From positions 1,116,001-1,180,000 of the forward strand of contig CALNYX010000017.1 of the NCBI GenBank assembly GCA_942490925.1: 64,000 nt of DNA, given 5' to 3'. The DNA comes from CALNYX01 sp942490925 (GTDB taxonomy: Bacteria > Chlamydiota > Chlamydiia > Chlamydiales > JAAKFR01). The translations under genes and the position numbers were made by a program. Below, piece by piece: positions 7,455 to 15,101 of this stretch (its first letter is position 1; each line of letters starts with the position of its first letter). The notes under the pieces were generated by a model. The model saw nothing but the letters and a program-made list of their open reading frames with translations. It did not search any database and had not been told where the DNA came from.

Positions 7455-8626
7455 TTGAATCAATTTTGATTGTAGATGATGAACCGTTGATGCACCATTT
7501 TCTAGAGCAAGCGCTCACTCGCAAGGGATACCGCGTAAAAGTCGCTGATACTGCAAGAGGCGCCTTTACAGCATTGAAAAGGACGCATTTTGATCTCGTT
7601 TTGACTGACATGAAACTTCCTGATTTGACAGGGATCGATGTTTTGAAGCGAGCTAAAGAGCTGAGCACTCAGACAGCTGTGATTGTCATGACAGCTTTTG
7701 GTACTGTTGAAAATGCTGTTGAAGCGATGCAGCTCGATGCTTTCACCTATCTGCTCAAACCCTTCACCATCGACGCGCTCTATGCTGCGCTTGCCAAGCT
7801 TGAGCAACATCTAGCGCTTGTCGAAGAAAATATCTACCTCAGAGAGGAGTCTTCTAAAACTGAAATGAAGCTCATTGCACAAAGTCCTGTGATGAAACGG
7901 TTGATGGATGAGGTGCAACGCATTGCAAAGAGCAATGCAAGCGTTTTGATTCATGGAGAGTCTGGAACAGGGAAGGAAGTGATTGCTGGGGCCATTCATG
8001 CGCACTCACTGAGAGCACAAAGCCCCTACATCCGCGTCAACTGCGCTGCTATTCCTGATACCCTGATTGAGTCAGAGTTTTTTGGGCATGAGAAAGGCTC
8101 TTTTACAGGAGCTAACACAAAACGGCTCGGTCGGTTCGAGCTTGCTGATAAAGGAACGCTTTTGCTCGATGAGGTTACCGAAATCCCCATTGGCCTGCAG
8201 CCCAAGTTGCTTCGTGTGATTCAAGAACAGGAGTTTGAGCGCGTAGGAGGCACCAAGCCGATTCATGTCGATGTCCGCTTGATCTCCACCTCAAACAGAG
8301 ATCTCAAAGAGGCGATCGAGCAAAAAGTTTTCCGAGAAGATCTATTCTATAGACTCAATGTTGTTCCCCTTCACCTACCTCCGTTGCGAGAGCGATGTGA
8401 AGATATCATTCCACTTGCCGCCTACTATCTCGAGAAATTTTGTGCTGAAAATGGTAGACCATTAAAAGAGTTGACTCCAGCTGCTCAAAAGCAACTCGAG
8501 GAATATAACTGGCCTGGAAATATTCGCGAGCTTGCGAACTTAATGGAGCGAGTGGTTGTGCTCGACTTTGCCAAGCGTATCGAGCCGGCACATCTGAGCC
8601 TCGAGCAGCACGCCGTAGCGCTTTAA
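7451..8626 (+). CDS. ctcC: sigma-54 activator response regulator CtcC
   Basis: NtrC-family regulator of 391 residues. The receiver domain (1-120) has acidic residues in IVDDEP, the phospho-acceptor Asp at about 53 in LTDMKLP, T in VMTAFG and K in LLKPF. The AAA+ domain follows with Walker A GESGTGKE, the sigma-54 loop as GSFTGA (instead of GAFTGA), Walker B LLLDEV and sensor FREDLFYRLNV. The protein ends soon after the AAA+ lid, so it has no Fis-type helix-turn-helix. Absence of the DNA-binding domain is also known for chlamydial CtcC, implying activation of RpoN without enhancer binding. It converges with the next gene over 87 bp. Confidence 0.95.
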   Translation: MIESILIVDDEPLMHHFLEQALTRKGYRVKVADTARGAFTALKRTHFDLVLTDMKLPDLTGIDVLKRAKELSTQTAVIVMTAFGTVENAVEAMQLDAFTYLLKPFTIDALYAALAKLEQHLALVEENIYLREESSKTEMKLIAQSPVMKRLMDEVQRIAKSNASVLIHGESGTGKEVIAGAIHAHSLRAQSPYIRVNCAAIPDTLIESEFFGHEKGSFTGANTKRLGRFELADKGTLLLDEVTEIPIGLQPKLLRVIQEQEFERVGGTKPIHVDVRLISTSNRDLKEAIEQKVFREDLFYRLNVVPLHLPPLRERCEDIIPLAAYYLEKFCAENGRPLKELTPAAQKQLEEYNWPGNIRELANLMERVVVLDFAKRIEPAHLSLEQHAVAL

Positions 8627-9007
8627 CCCCTTTTCAAACTTGTAGATGCTCGATTCTGAATCGTAATAGCCGAGCATCAACTCATCTGCATTGGCAATGG
8701 CAACAAAAGGGGCTTCAACAAATGTATTGTAGCCAAGAACCTGTTGCGCAAATTTAGGGACAAGAGGGACAGCTTTGCATTCAATCATCAAAAGAGGGAA
8801 GAGCGCATGCTCAGGATGAATCTCTTTGGCAAATACCAAAATATCAGCGCGCCTTTTTGGAACGCCCTGCTTCAATTTCAAGTGAGGAAGGCCTGAAAGC
8901 TCTTTTTCTACGGCAACTAGGTGGCGTGGATAGTCCAAGGTTTGAACCATCTTCTCAATCCACGCCTGTCTGATCGCCTCCTCATTCTGGGAGTTCAATG
9001 ATCCCAT
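8540..9007 (-). CDS. type I restriction HsdR N-terminal-like nuclease-fold protein
   Basis: About 155 residues resembling the stand-alone HSDR_N_2 domain: RADILVF, HALFPLLMIECKAVPL (the D...ExK pattern of the PD-(D/E)xK nuclease fold) and FAQQVLGYN, then a C-terminal sequence on the GYYDSESSIYKFEKG pattern. No restriction or modification genes are nearby, so this is probably a housekeeping relative, as in other chlamydiae (CT469). ATG 9007 or TTG 8998 is the likely start; an earlier ATG at 9025 lies deeper in hpf. Its last 87 nt overlap ctcC on the other strand, and its start overlaps hpf. Biochemical role unknown. Confidence 0.75.
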   Translation of the reverse strand: MGSLNSQNEEAIRQAWIEKMVQTLDYPRHLVAVEKELSGLPHLKLKQGVPKRRADILVFAKEIHPEHALFPLLMIECKAVPLVPKFAQQVLGYNTFVEAPFVAIANADELMLGYYDSESSIYKFEKGLKRYGVLLEAQMCRLDTLGKVEHNHSLH

Positions 9008-9620
9008 AGTTGCGATCTTCCTCACGGCGATACATCACCCTCAGCTTCCGGCTACTCTCGTCACGATAGACGATAAACGGCCCCTCTGAAAGCTGCATTT
9101 TCATGACTGCTTCTTCAGATGTTAGAATTTTCAAGCTACGCTTCTCAGTTGAGACAATCTCACCTGGCTTGAGAGAAGCTTCCATCTCTTTTAAATTTTG
9201 CTCTTCAATCGCATCATTAATCTCATCTAGAGGTCCAGACTGAACCACATTCACTTGCATCTCAATTTCAGGAAGCCCTTTACCGTGATGCTCATGGATA
9301 CGATGCATATAACGAGAGAGCTTGTTTTTCAATCGTTCAATTGCTTGATCGACAGCAGAATACATATCTCGTGTCTGTCCAGAGACTTTGACTTGTACAT
9401 TATTTACATTGAGCAGAAAGTCGACCGAATGAGTCTGCTTTTGGATATCCATTGTGATTGTTGCATCGACAATTCTTCCTCCAAACTTCTCCATTTTCAC
9501 GAGTTTGTCAACCGCATAAGATTTCATCGGTTCAGTGATTGAGAGATGCCTACCCACAACATGAAGTGGATATTCGACATCCGCAAACTTCTCTTTGACC
9601 TCAGCCTTATTTTTTGTCAT
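8982..9620 (-). CDS. hpf: ribosome hibernation promoting factor, long form
   Basis: A 212-residue long-form HPF. The N-terminal S30AE domain (about 17-115: LHVVGRHLSITEPMKSYAVDKLVKME and the basic helix IERLKNKLSRYMHRI) sits in the mRNA channel of the 30S subunit. The C-terminal dimerisation domain (about 160-212: EGPFIVYRDESSRKLRVMYRREEDRNYGIIEL) joins two 70S ribosomes into 100S. The start at 9620 follows GAGG at 8 nt; the frame extends upstream only through the tRNA-Arg gene. A factor that stores inactive ribosomes would suit the elementary-body stage. The stop overlaps the following gene on the same strand. Confidence 0.9.
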   Translation of the reverse strand: MTKNKAEVKEKFADVEYPLHVVGRHLSITEPMKSYAVDKLVKMEKFGGRIVDATITMDIQKQTHSVDFLLNVNNVQVKVSGQTRDMYSAVDQAIERLKNKLSRYMHRIHEHHGKGLPEIEMQVNVVQSGPLDEINDAIEEQNLKEMEASLKPGEIVSTEKRSLKILTSEEAVMKMQLSEGPFIVYRDESSRKLRVMYRREEDRNYGIIELPE

Positions 9621-9652
9621 GATGTAGTCCTCTTTTACAAAATAAAAAAACA

Positions 9653-9725
9653 TGCACCGAAGAGGACTCGAACCTCTAACCACCTGGTCCGAAGCCAGGT
9701 ACTCTATCCATTGAGCTATCGGTGC
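9653..9725 (-). tRNA. tRNA-Arg (anticodon TCG)
   Basis: A 73-nt cloverleaf on the minus strand: acceptor GCACCGA/TCGGTGC, D-arm GCTCAATGGATAGAG, anticodon stem CCTGG/CCAGG around loop CTTCGGA (TCG, reads CGA), T-arm AGAGGTTCGAGTCCTCT and discriminator A. CCA is not encoded. It lies 32 nt upstream of hpf on the same strand and may be cotranscribed with it. Confidence 0.97.
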
Positions 9726-9750
9726 TCGGCGCTAAAGGGTAGCAGGAAAA

Positions 9751-10380
9751 ATGGTTTTACTCAAGTCTGATGAAGGAATCGTTCTTTCTGCTCTACCCTT
9801 CAAAGAGCACGATAAAATTCTGACTCTTTTTACTGAGTCGGGACTGATCAAGCTTTTTGTCAAAGGGAGCCGCAAGCTCAACCTGCAAAAGAATGCCCTT
9901 TGCACCCCTTTTACCCGTGGCACCTACATCTACCTCCCCCGTCCCAATTCCCTCCATCGTTTTACCGATGGCACAATCCTCGACCAACACCTCTTTTTGC
10001 GCGATAGCCTCGATAGACTTCAAACGGCTGAGAAAATGGCGCAGGCTGTGATCAGTACGCAGTGGCAAAATAAACCTTCACCTCAGCTCTACCACCTCTT
10101 CTCTCTCTTTCTTGAAAAATCAAAACCCCACCTTCTGTCCGCCTTTTTACTCAAGCTCATGAAGCACGAAGGCATTCTTGAATTAGGTCGAGTTGAACCA
10201 ACTAAGCGTTATCAAGGAGAGCTTTCCAACCACCCCGATGCCATCTCTTTCAATGAGACAGAGGAAAAACATCTGCAACACCTTGCAGGAGCCCGTAACT
10301 TTGAGCAGCTTGAAGTCCCCACTCCCGATAGATTTGCACAAAAAATCACCTCTCTCTTCGAGCAATCCTGTTTGAAATAA
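9751..10380 (+). CDS. recO: DNA repair protein RecO
   Basis: This RecO of 209 residues has the N-terminal OB fold (1-80: DEGIVLSALPFKEHDKILTLFTESGLIKLFVKGSRK) and a short helical C-terminal domain. The zinc-finger cysteines of longer RecO proteins are absent. RecO loads RecA onto SSB-coated gaps with RecR. An AGCAGGAA ribosome-binding site precedes the ATG. It is divergent from tRNA-Arg with a 25-bp gap. The position corresponds to CT470. The stop codon lies within the promoter of the next gene. Confidence 0.9.
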   Translation: MVLLKSDEGIVLSALPFKEHDKILTLFTESGLIKLFVKGSRKLNLQKNALCTPFTRGTYIYLPRPNSLHRFTDGTILDQHLFLRDSLDRLQTAEKMAQAVISTQWQNKPSPQLYHLFSLFLEKSKPHLLSAFLLKLMKHEGILELGRVEPTKRYQGELSNHPDAISFNETEEKHLQHLAGARNFEQLEVPTPDRFAQKITSLFEQSCLK

Positions 10381-10400
10381 ACCCCTTTCTCCTTTACAAT
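10372..10400 (+). promoter_or_regulatory. sigma-66-type promoter
   Basis: TTGAAA (10372-10377), 17-nt spacer, TACAAT (10395-10400): a near-consensus housekeeping promoter. Transcription would start at about 10407, exactly on the first ATG of the following frame. This favours translation from the next in-frame ATG at 10476, which has its own ribosome-binding site. Confidence 0.6.
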
Positions 10401-10475
10401 GCTTTTATGTTTGCAATACGACGAGCCCTTTCTACTGCCGCTCATTACCGCCCTCCAAAACCTGAAGGAACAACT

Positions 10476-11333
10476 ATGCGTAAAGCCCTTGCTGTTGCCG
10501 TTTCTGTTCTCATTGTTGGAGGTGCTGCTCTTTACGCCAACCAGCCACCACCCACCCTAAATGAGCGTGTATTAACTACGATTGCCCGCTCGCAGCAGAT
10601 TCCAGGACTCCAGTCGCATGAGATGGAAGTCATGAAACCCAAGCTTGTTGATACTTGGGATGCCCTAGTAGCAACCGGCCATTTTCAACTTCGAGGCAGT
10701 GACAAAGAGGCTAGATCGACTTTTGTAACCCTTCAAGCCGTTGTTGAACATGCCTTGAGTGAAGACCCAGGCATTACTAGGCTTACTGGGATTATCCACA
10801 CACCAACGCCAACAACTCCGCTCTGCACTGAAGGCACCATCTCGCCACACCTTGTTGCTCCTTCTATTGCAGCTGACCCTGAGTGTCTATTTACCGTAAA
10901 AGCGCGCACCACAACTCTGCGTGACTTCCTTGCTCAAGAGGGAACCCTCTATGTCGTCTATCCAGAGGGTGGACTTGAGAAGAGAACTGAAGCTCAACAA
11001 AAAATTTACAAGCAGGAACTTGTCAATCACATGGGACATCTATGGGACTGCCCTCTAGATTGCAAAAAGATACCTGATGAAATGATTGGAGCAACCTATG
11101 TCTTTGTAGATAAAGAGGGTGAAACGTGTGCTTTTTCTCTACGCATCACACAAGCTAACGACCCTCGAGAGTGTGGCACCTACATGCTCTGGTTTGGCTC
11201 TACTCGTAACCCACTTGTTAGAGAGCGCGTACAAAGTATCATGCAATTTGTTCAAGAGAATGGACAGCCTGGCATTAAAACTCCCCTTTTACACTGCTCT
11301 CATAGCTGTGCTTGCTTAAAAAAAGCTGACTGA
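10476..11333 (+). CDS. secreted hypothetical protein
   Basis: Starting at ATG 10476 (GAAGGAACAACT upstream), the protein opens with a clear Sec signal peptide, MRKALAVAVSVLIVGGAALYANQ, followed by about 260 mature residues with several cysteines and a Cys-rich tail (HCSHSCACLKK). An earlier in-frame ATG at 10407 would bury the signal peptide and coincides with the predicted transcription start. No family recognised. Cysteine content suggests disulphide bonds in the periplasm or outer envelope, as is common in chlamydial envelope proteins. It falls in the CT471/CT472 part of the conserved order but no sequence match can be claimed. Confidence 0.65.
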   Translation: MRKALAVAVSVLIVGGAALYANQPPPTLNERVLTTIARSQQIPGLQSHEMEVMKPKLVDTWDALVATGHFQLRGSDKEARSTFVTLQAVVEHALSEDPGITRLTGIIHTPTPTTPLCTEGTISPHLVAPSIAADPECLFTVKARTTTLRDFLAQEGTLYVVYPEGGLEKRTEAQQKIYKQELVNHMGHLWDCPLDCKKIPDEMIGATYVFVDKEGETCAFSLRITQANDPRECGTYMLWFGSTRNPLVRERVQSIMQFVQENGQPGIKTPLLHCSHSCACLKKAD

Positions 11334-11373
11334 AATTGGCTATTAACAAAACAACAACCATACTGTTTTGTTT

Positions 11374-11964
11374 ATGTTGAGAGATTTATTTGCTGAAACC
11401 ATTCCTTACTTGCGTAGAAGTATTATCGTCAAATACTACGAAATTCTCACTACGCCCTTGGTTACGCATGACAGCCACCCAATAAATTTTTCACATTTCA
11501 ATCCTTGTACGCAGTTTAAGAAGCAGGCCAGTACTCAAACTGACCTAGGAAATAGGGACACCTACTGGCTAGATAGTCCGCGTACAACACGACTCAAACA
11601 CCTTGCACTGATTGTCGGAACACCCATTATTCAGTCGATTGGAGCCCTTCTCAATCTCGCCAACCGTATTGCAAAAGTGATCACTTGTTTGCATTTTTGG
11701 CACCCTTCGTTAGCTGGGAAGAGTTTAAGTCAACGTGCTTGGAGCTGCAGTAAAGATAGCTTGCGGATTGCTTTTACACCGATCATCCTTGTTGGCCTTG
11801 AGCTGTCAGCTCTCTATGGCTTGTTACTGCCGAATCAGGGCAAAAAGCTCTATGCCACTTTTGAGAGATGCCTTTACGGAAGAGCTGTACTCGCGCCCTG
11901 CTTTCAGCCCAGTGCAAGTGAACACCTACTGGGTGGAAAAGCTGGTAAACCTGACGAGTGGTAG
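11374..11964 (+). CDS. hypothetical membrane-associated protein
   Basis: About 196 residues from ATG 11374 (a TTG two codons earlier is possible). The sequence has two weakly hydrophobic stretches, LALIVGTPIIQSIGALLNLANRI (about residues 75-97) and IAFTPIILVGLELSALYGLLL (about 130-152), which look like membrane segments or amphipathic helices. The rest is polar. There is no signal peptide and no strong ribosome-binding site. A weak promoter (TTGGCT 11336, 17 nt, CATACT) fits the upstream spacer. No family recognised. It could be a chlamydia-specific membrane protein, but the evidence is the hydropathy pattern only. Confidence 0.5.
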   Translation: MLRDLFAETIPYLRRSIIVKYYEILTTPLVTHDSHPINFSHFNPCTQFKKQASTQTDLGNRDTYWLDSPRTTRLKHLALIVGTPIIQSIGALLNLANRIAKVITCLHFWHPSLAGKSLSQRAWSCSKDSLRIAFTPIILVGLELSALYGLLLPNQGKKLYATFERCLYGRAVLAPCFQPSASEHLLGGKAGKPDEW

Positions 11965-11968
11965 GAAC

Positions 11969-12553
11969 CTAGTTAAGGACAACTTGCCCATCAGTGATCT
12001 CAATATTCACAGTAATCACAATTGGGGCTGTATTGGCTAGTTCATTGCGAAAAGTCTTGTTTAAGATGTGCAACCACCCATCTTTTTTCAAGCCAGTAGC
12101 AACGACTTTGCCAGTCGCTTTGGTCTTGGTGTGCACAACGACTCCGACATCTTCAGGAAGCTTGATCGCAACATTCTCACTGCCTCCGCGGATATTCACT
12201 GTGCAACTCTTTTTCCACTCACCTTGCAAGTCAAAATCGATATCAGTGTTTCCACACATAAAGTCAACTCGCTCAAGCTTAGGAAATGAGCCTGTTAACT
12301 CACCCTTGAGTGTTCCAAAACCACCATCGAAAGTGATCCGCTTGAGAATGGGATAGTCTCCAGTCAAGTAGAGCTCAACATTCTTCTTGCGTTTCGCGTC
12401 AATGTCAATTTTTTCTAGGTTAAGATAGGCATCTGCAAAATCGTAAACATCCACACGTTGCTTCCGTTCACGTTGCTCAAAAGAGGAGATCGAAGGATCG
12501 ATTTTCACCGCAAAAAGCGGCGTACACAATAGGAATAAAAGAAAATACTTCAT
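11969..12553 (-). CDS. secreted beta-rich hypothetical protein
   Basis: The mature sequence follows a signal peptide MKYFLLFLLCTPLFA. The body (about 180 residues) is made of repeating beta-strand units (LTGDYPILKRITFDGGFGTLKG, LTGSFPKLERVDFMCGNTDID, then GGSENVAIKLPEDVGVVVHTK), suggestive of a right-handed beta-helix or a LiaF/DUF4097-type strand-repeat fold. The ATG at 12553 is the base next to the tRNA-Leu 3' end, leaving no spacer for a ribosome-binding site; the only alternative in frame is a TTG inside the tRNA gene. Function unknown; location periplasmic or surface. Confidence 0.7.
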   Translation of the reverse strand: MKYFLLFLLCTPLFAVKIDPSISSFEQRERKQRVDVYDFADAYLNLEKIDIDAKRKKNVELYLTGDYPILKRITFDGGFGTLKGELTGSFPKLERVDFMCGNTDIDFDLQGEWKKSCTVNIRGGSENVAIKLPEDVGVVVHTKTKATGKVVATGLKKDGWLHILNKTFRNELANTAPIVITVNIEITDGQVVLN

Positions 12554-12637
12554 TGCGAAAGGGGGGACTCGAACCCCCAAGGAGTTTCCTCCACTACCAC
12601 CTCAAGGTAGCGCGTATACCAATTCCGCCACTTCCGC
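12554..12637 (-). tRNA. tRNA-Leu (anticodon GAG)
   Basis: An 84-nt cloverleaf on the minus strand: acceptor GCGGAAG/CTTTCGC (one G-U), D-arm GGCGGAATTGGTATACGC, anticodon stem CTACC/GGTAG around loop TTGAGGT (GAG, reads CUC/CUU), long variable arm, T-arm GGGGGTTCGAGTCCCCC and discriminator A. Its 3' end touches the start codon of the next gene on the same strand. Confidence 0.97.
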
Positions 12638-12726
12638 GTGAGCGGAGATGTTACAGGGCGTAGGAGTTAAACTGCAAGGAAATTTAGAAGCCTTTGATTA
12701 ATTTCCATAGTGGGGATAGCGCCGAA

Positions 12727-12807
12727 TTTTTTGTCAGAATTAAATTCGGAGCCTGACGCTAACCCCTTGTGGGTTAGTAAAGGTGAGAATGACATTCTGG
12801 CAAAAAG
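12727..12807 (-). repeat. hairpin repeat, copy 2, in a 250-bp spacer
   Basis: The spacer 12638-12887 holds no gene. Its centre folds into an imperfect long stem: TTTTTTGTCAGAAT (12727-12740) pairs with ATTCTGGCAAAAAG, and the apex is CTAACCC (12759-12765), loop CTTGT, GGGTTAG (12771-12777). An overlapping alternative stem CCGAATTT/AAATTCGG is also possible. The minus-strand sequence ATTCTCACCTTTACTAACCC matches ATTCTCGCCTCGACTAACTC of copy 1. Could be a structured RNA, a protein-binding palindrome or a remnant of a small mobile element. Confidence 0.5.
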
Positions 12808-12887
12808 ATCGATGCTAGATCCGCTGTGCGCATTATTCAGAGGTTTCTTTTCTTTTGTAATTCACCGTAATAACTTATGCTAGATTC

Positions 12888-13673
12888 ATGCGATGTACCG
12901 CCTATTGCACAGCAGGCTCCTATAGCATTGAAAAATTGTTTACAGCGCTTAAAGATCGCTTTGCTGTAACTCTTTATCGCGATGCAATCCACCTCTCACA
13001 CAATAATGAGAACGAGGATGTTTTTTTCTTCTCGTATGGCGTGCTGATCTGTTGGGGTCTTTCAGAAGAGGCAGAACAAAAAATTCTTGATAGAGTTAAA
13101 AGCGTTGAAACTGAGCCTGTCTCAGCTATTGAGATCGATAAATACGATTTCACATATGGAGAGCTGCCAAAAATCCAGCGGGATAAAATTGTCCTTGCCA
13201 ACCGTGATGTGATCACCAAACTTGCCGTCTCCTATGGACTCGCACAATCCTCCAAGCTTGCCATTTTTGAAAATACGATTGACCACACCATTAGTACAAC
13301 ACGACAACTTCCAAAAGATCTTGCCGAAAAGGGTAAAATTTCACTCTCACGCAAACAGATTTCAAAAAAAATTGGAGCCCTTTTTCTCGATCGCAGCTCT
13401 GTAAATCTACATTCAGATATTCTCGATGAACCCGATTTTTTCTGGGAATACCCTGAGCACCATCTTCTCTATCAAGATATCTTCAAATGCCTTGACCTTG
13501 GCCCTCGTGTTGAAGTCCTCAACACACGCCTCAATTTACTTGGAGAGCTGCTTGAAATCCTCAATGACCAACTCAACCACCAACACTCTTCAACCCTTGA
13601 GTGGACCATCATCTGGTTGATCGTCATCGAAGTGACTTTAGCCATCTCTCATGATCTATTGCACATCATATGA
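12888..13673 (+). CDS. DUF155 (RMND1/Sif2-type) membrane protein
   Basis: A 261-residue protein with the DUF155 family layout. It has an N-terminal alpha/beta region (FFFSYGVLICWGLSEEAEQKIL), a helical middle part (AVSYGLAQSSKLAIFENTID), a coiled section (EVLNTRLNLLGELLEILNDQLN) and a single C-terminal membrane helix (WTIIWLIVIEVTLAI). The eukaryotic relatives RMND1 and Sif2/Sif3 act in mitochondrial translation or septation; no bacterial reaction is known. The order DUF155-yidD is conserved in chlamydiae. The start ATG 12888 lacks a strong ribosome-binding site. Confidence 0.8.
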   Translation: MRCTAYCTAGSYSIEKLFTALKDRFAVTLYRDAIHLSHNNENEDVFFFSYGVLICWGLSEEAEQKILDRVKSVETEPVSAIEIDKYDFTYGELPKIQRDKIVLANRDVITKLAVSYGLAQSSKLAIFENTIDHTISTTRQLPKDLAEKGKISLSRKQISKKIGALFLDRSSVNLHSDILDEPDFFWEYPEHHLLYQDIFKCLDLGPRVEVLNTRLNLLGELLEILNDQLNHQHSSTLEWTIIWLIVIEVTLAISHDLLHII

Positions 13674-13711
13674 CCTATCCATAAATGCTTTTTAGCTGTA
13701 AAATCTACGTA

Positions 13712-13728
13712 AAAAACCACTGGTTTTT
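13712..13728 (+). terminator. small A/T hairpin after the DUF155 gene
   Basis: AAAAACC, loop ACT, GGTTTTT: a perfect 7-bp stem ending in a T run, 39 nt after the stop codon and 14 nt before yidD. It has few G/C pairs, so termination would be weak or partial. Confidence 0.4.
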
Positions 13729-13741
13729 CACGGATAGATTC

Positions 13742-13951
13742 ATGAAAAAAATTTGTGTCTTGCTCATCAAGCTCTACCAACTCTGCATTAGCCCCTTTAT
13801 CGGCACATGCTGTCGCTTTTACCCCTCTTGCTCTGAGTATTCAAAAGAAGCGATTGAGAAAAAAGGTGCACTCAAAGGATGCTGGCTAGCTTTCAAACGG
13901 ATCGTCAAATGTGGTCCATGGCATCGGGGCGGTTATGACCCGGTTGACTGA
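13742..13951 (+). CDS. yidD: membrane protein insertion efficiency factor YidD
   Basis: This YidD of 69 residues starts MKKICVLLIKLYQLCISPFIG and carries the diagnostic CRFYPSCSEYSKEAIEKKG and RIVKCGPWHRGGYDPVD blocks. It is a small peripheral membrane protein that aids YidC-dependent insertion. The start at 13742 is chosen because it is where the family begins; the frame is open further upstream through the hairpin. CT473 has the same place. Its last 19 nt overlap the convergent LysM gene. Confidence 0.93.
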   Translation: MKKICVLLIKLYQLCISPFIGTCCRFYPSCSEYSKEAIEKKGALKGCWLAFKRIVKCGPWHRGGYDPVD

Positions 13952-15030
13952 GGTATTTTGAGCAGCTTCCCCTGCTGTAAGACCGTGGAATGCAACTCAT
14001 TGACCTGCATCAACTCTTCAATACTCACGTGATATTTCTCGGCAATCAACCAGAGCGACTCGCCCCTTTGAACCACATGTACATCTGTTGGCAAAGCCTT
14101 GGGATGCCGCTCGCGCCAAACAGGACGCAGCTCCCCAATCCCAGGACGATTCTCAAAGCGGCCCGCAATCTCAGAGCCACCAAACTCCTGATAGCGCTGT
14201 AAAGCGACTTGACAAACTTCGTCACTACGCGCTGACTCCACAATCTGCTTGGCAAAAACCTCTGCTTCATGGGTTGCAATCGTTGTCAGTTCAAGAAGCG
14301 TAAGTATCTCTTGATCGCTTAGCTCTTGAGCAGCAAACTCTTGGTCTGTGACAAGCAGCAGGTAGGCGGCTGTTCGCGAGCCAGCTTGAATCGCATCGAG
14401 CAAAAGCTGTTGGCGAATTGGAGTACTGTAATTTGCTCGCTCTCTTTGAGCTTGGTAAAAGGTTTCGATCACATCCCAACCTGCCTCCTTAGCTAAGCAA
14501 AGAAGTGTCTCTTTTTGAATGGGTAAATGCGTCCTGGCAAATAACGTTTGAAGCTGCACAAACTCTGCAGTGAAAGCAAAGAGCTCTGCTGTTTGAGGCA
14601 AGCGGTTGTAAAGCCCTTTACTTGTGTAAGGAAATGTCTCTTGTACAGCAAATGTTTGAATCGTTTGGTAGTCGCTATCATTTAAACCAACATAGAGACA
14701 GTGCTCCCCAAAAGTGCGTTTTTGCAACGGTTTTTCAATGGCACGTTCAAGATCAAAATGGTGGTGGGAGACAAGTAGCCCAAGGGCAAAATCACGCAAC
14801 TGATACCCTTTGATGCGTCGTTTGTCATTCAAAAGTGCAAGAAGCTCTTCGTAGCTCTGATCAGCAAGAAAATCTTCTGAAACAGGGGGTGGAATCGCTT
14901 CTGTTTTGCAAGGACGGTAGGCAAAGCAGAGGTGAGCTGTATGATCGCGCACAACCATGTAGAGAAAAAGGGCCATGAGCGTAACATTGAGAATCAGACT
15001 CAACACTAGAGCCTGCTTAATCCATTTCAT
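13933..15030 (-). CDS. membrane-anchored LysM domain protein
   Basis: A 365-residue protein with one N-terminal signal anchor (LVLSLILNVTLMALFLYMVV), a helical periplasmic part of about 280 residues, and a C-terminal LysM domain (VVQRGESLWLIAEKYHVSIEELMQVN...GKLLKIP) that binds peptidoglycan. The middle part has repeated helical hairpins of unknown function. Position matches CT474. A peptidoglycan-binding anchor next to yidD and close to an M15-like lipoprotein points to the reduced chlamydial septal peptidoglycan as the probable target. Start ATG 15030 is the only good choice. Confidence 0.82.
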   Translation of the reverse strand: MKWIKQALVLSLILNVTLMALFLYMVVRDHTAHLCFAYRPCKTEAIPPPVSEDFLADQSYEELLALLNDKRRIKGYQLRDFALGLLVSHHHFDLERAIEKPLQKRTFGEHCLYVGLNDSDYQTIQTFAVQETFPYTSKGLYNRLPQTAELFAFTAEFVQLQTLFARTHLPIQKETLLCLAKEAGWDVIETFYQAQRERANYSTPIRQQLLLDAIQAGSRTAAYLLLVTDQEFAAQELSDQEILTLLELTTIATHEAEVFAKQIVESARSDEVCQVALQRYQEFGGSEIAGRFENRPGIGELRPVWRERHPKALPTDVHVVQRGESLWLIAEKYHVSIEELMQVNELHSTVLQQGKLLKIPQSTGS

Positions 15031-15101
15031 AGCCGCATCATATGTCAGAACAAAGATAATTTCACTTGTTTTGATTCCCTCGGAGAGTTAAAATTTTGCC
15101 C

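Noticed and set aside
9546..9770. Plus-strand frame of 74 codons across tRNA-Arg
   Set aside because: It contains the RTRTSNHLVRSQVLYPLSYR pattern, the usual antisense translation of a tRNA gene; not a real protein.
12974..13307. Minus-strand frames inside the DUF155 gene
   Set aside because: Shadow frames of a clear gene; no ribosome-binding site or motif.
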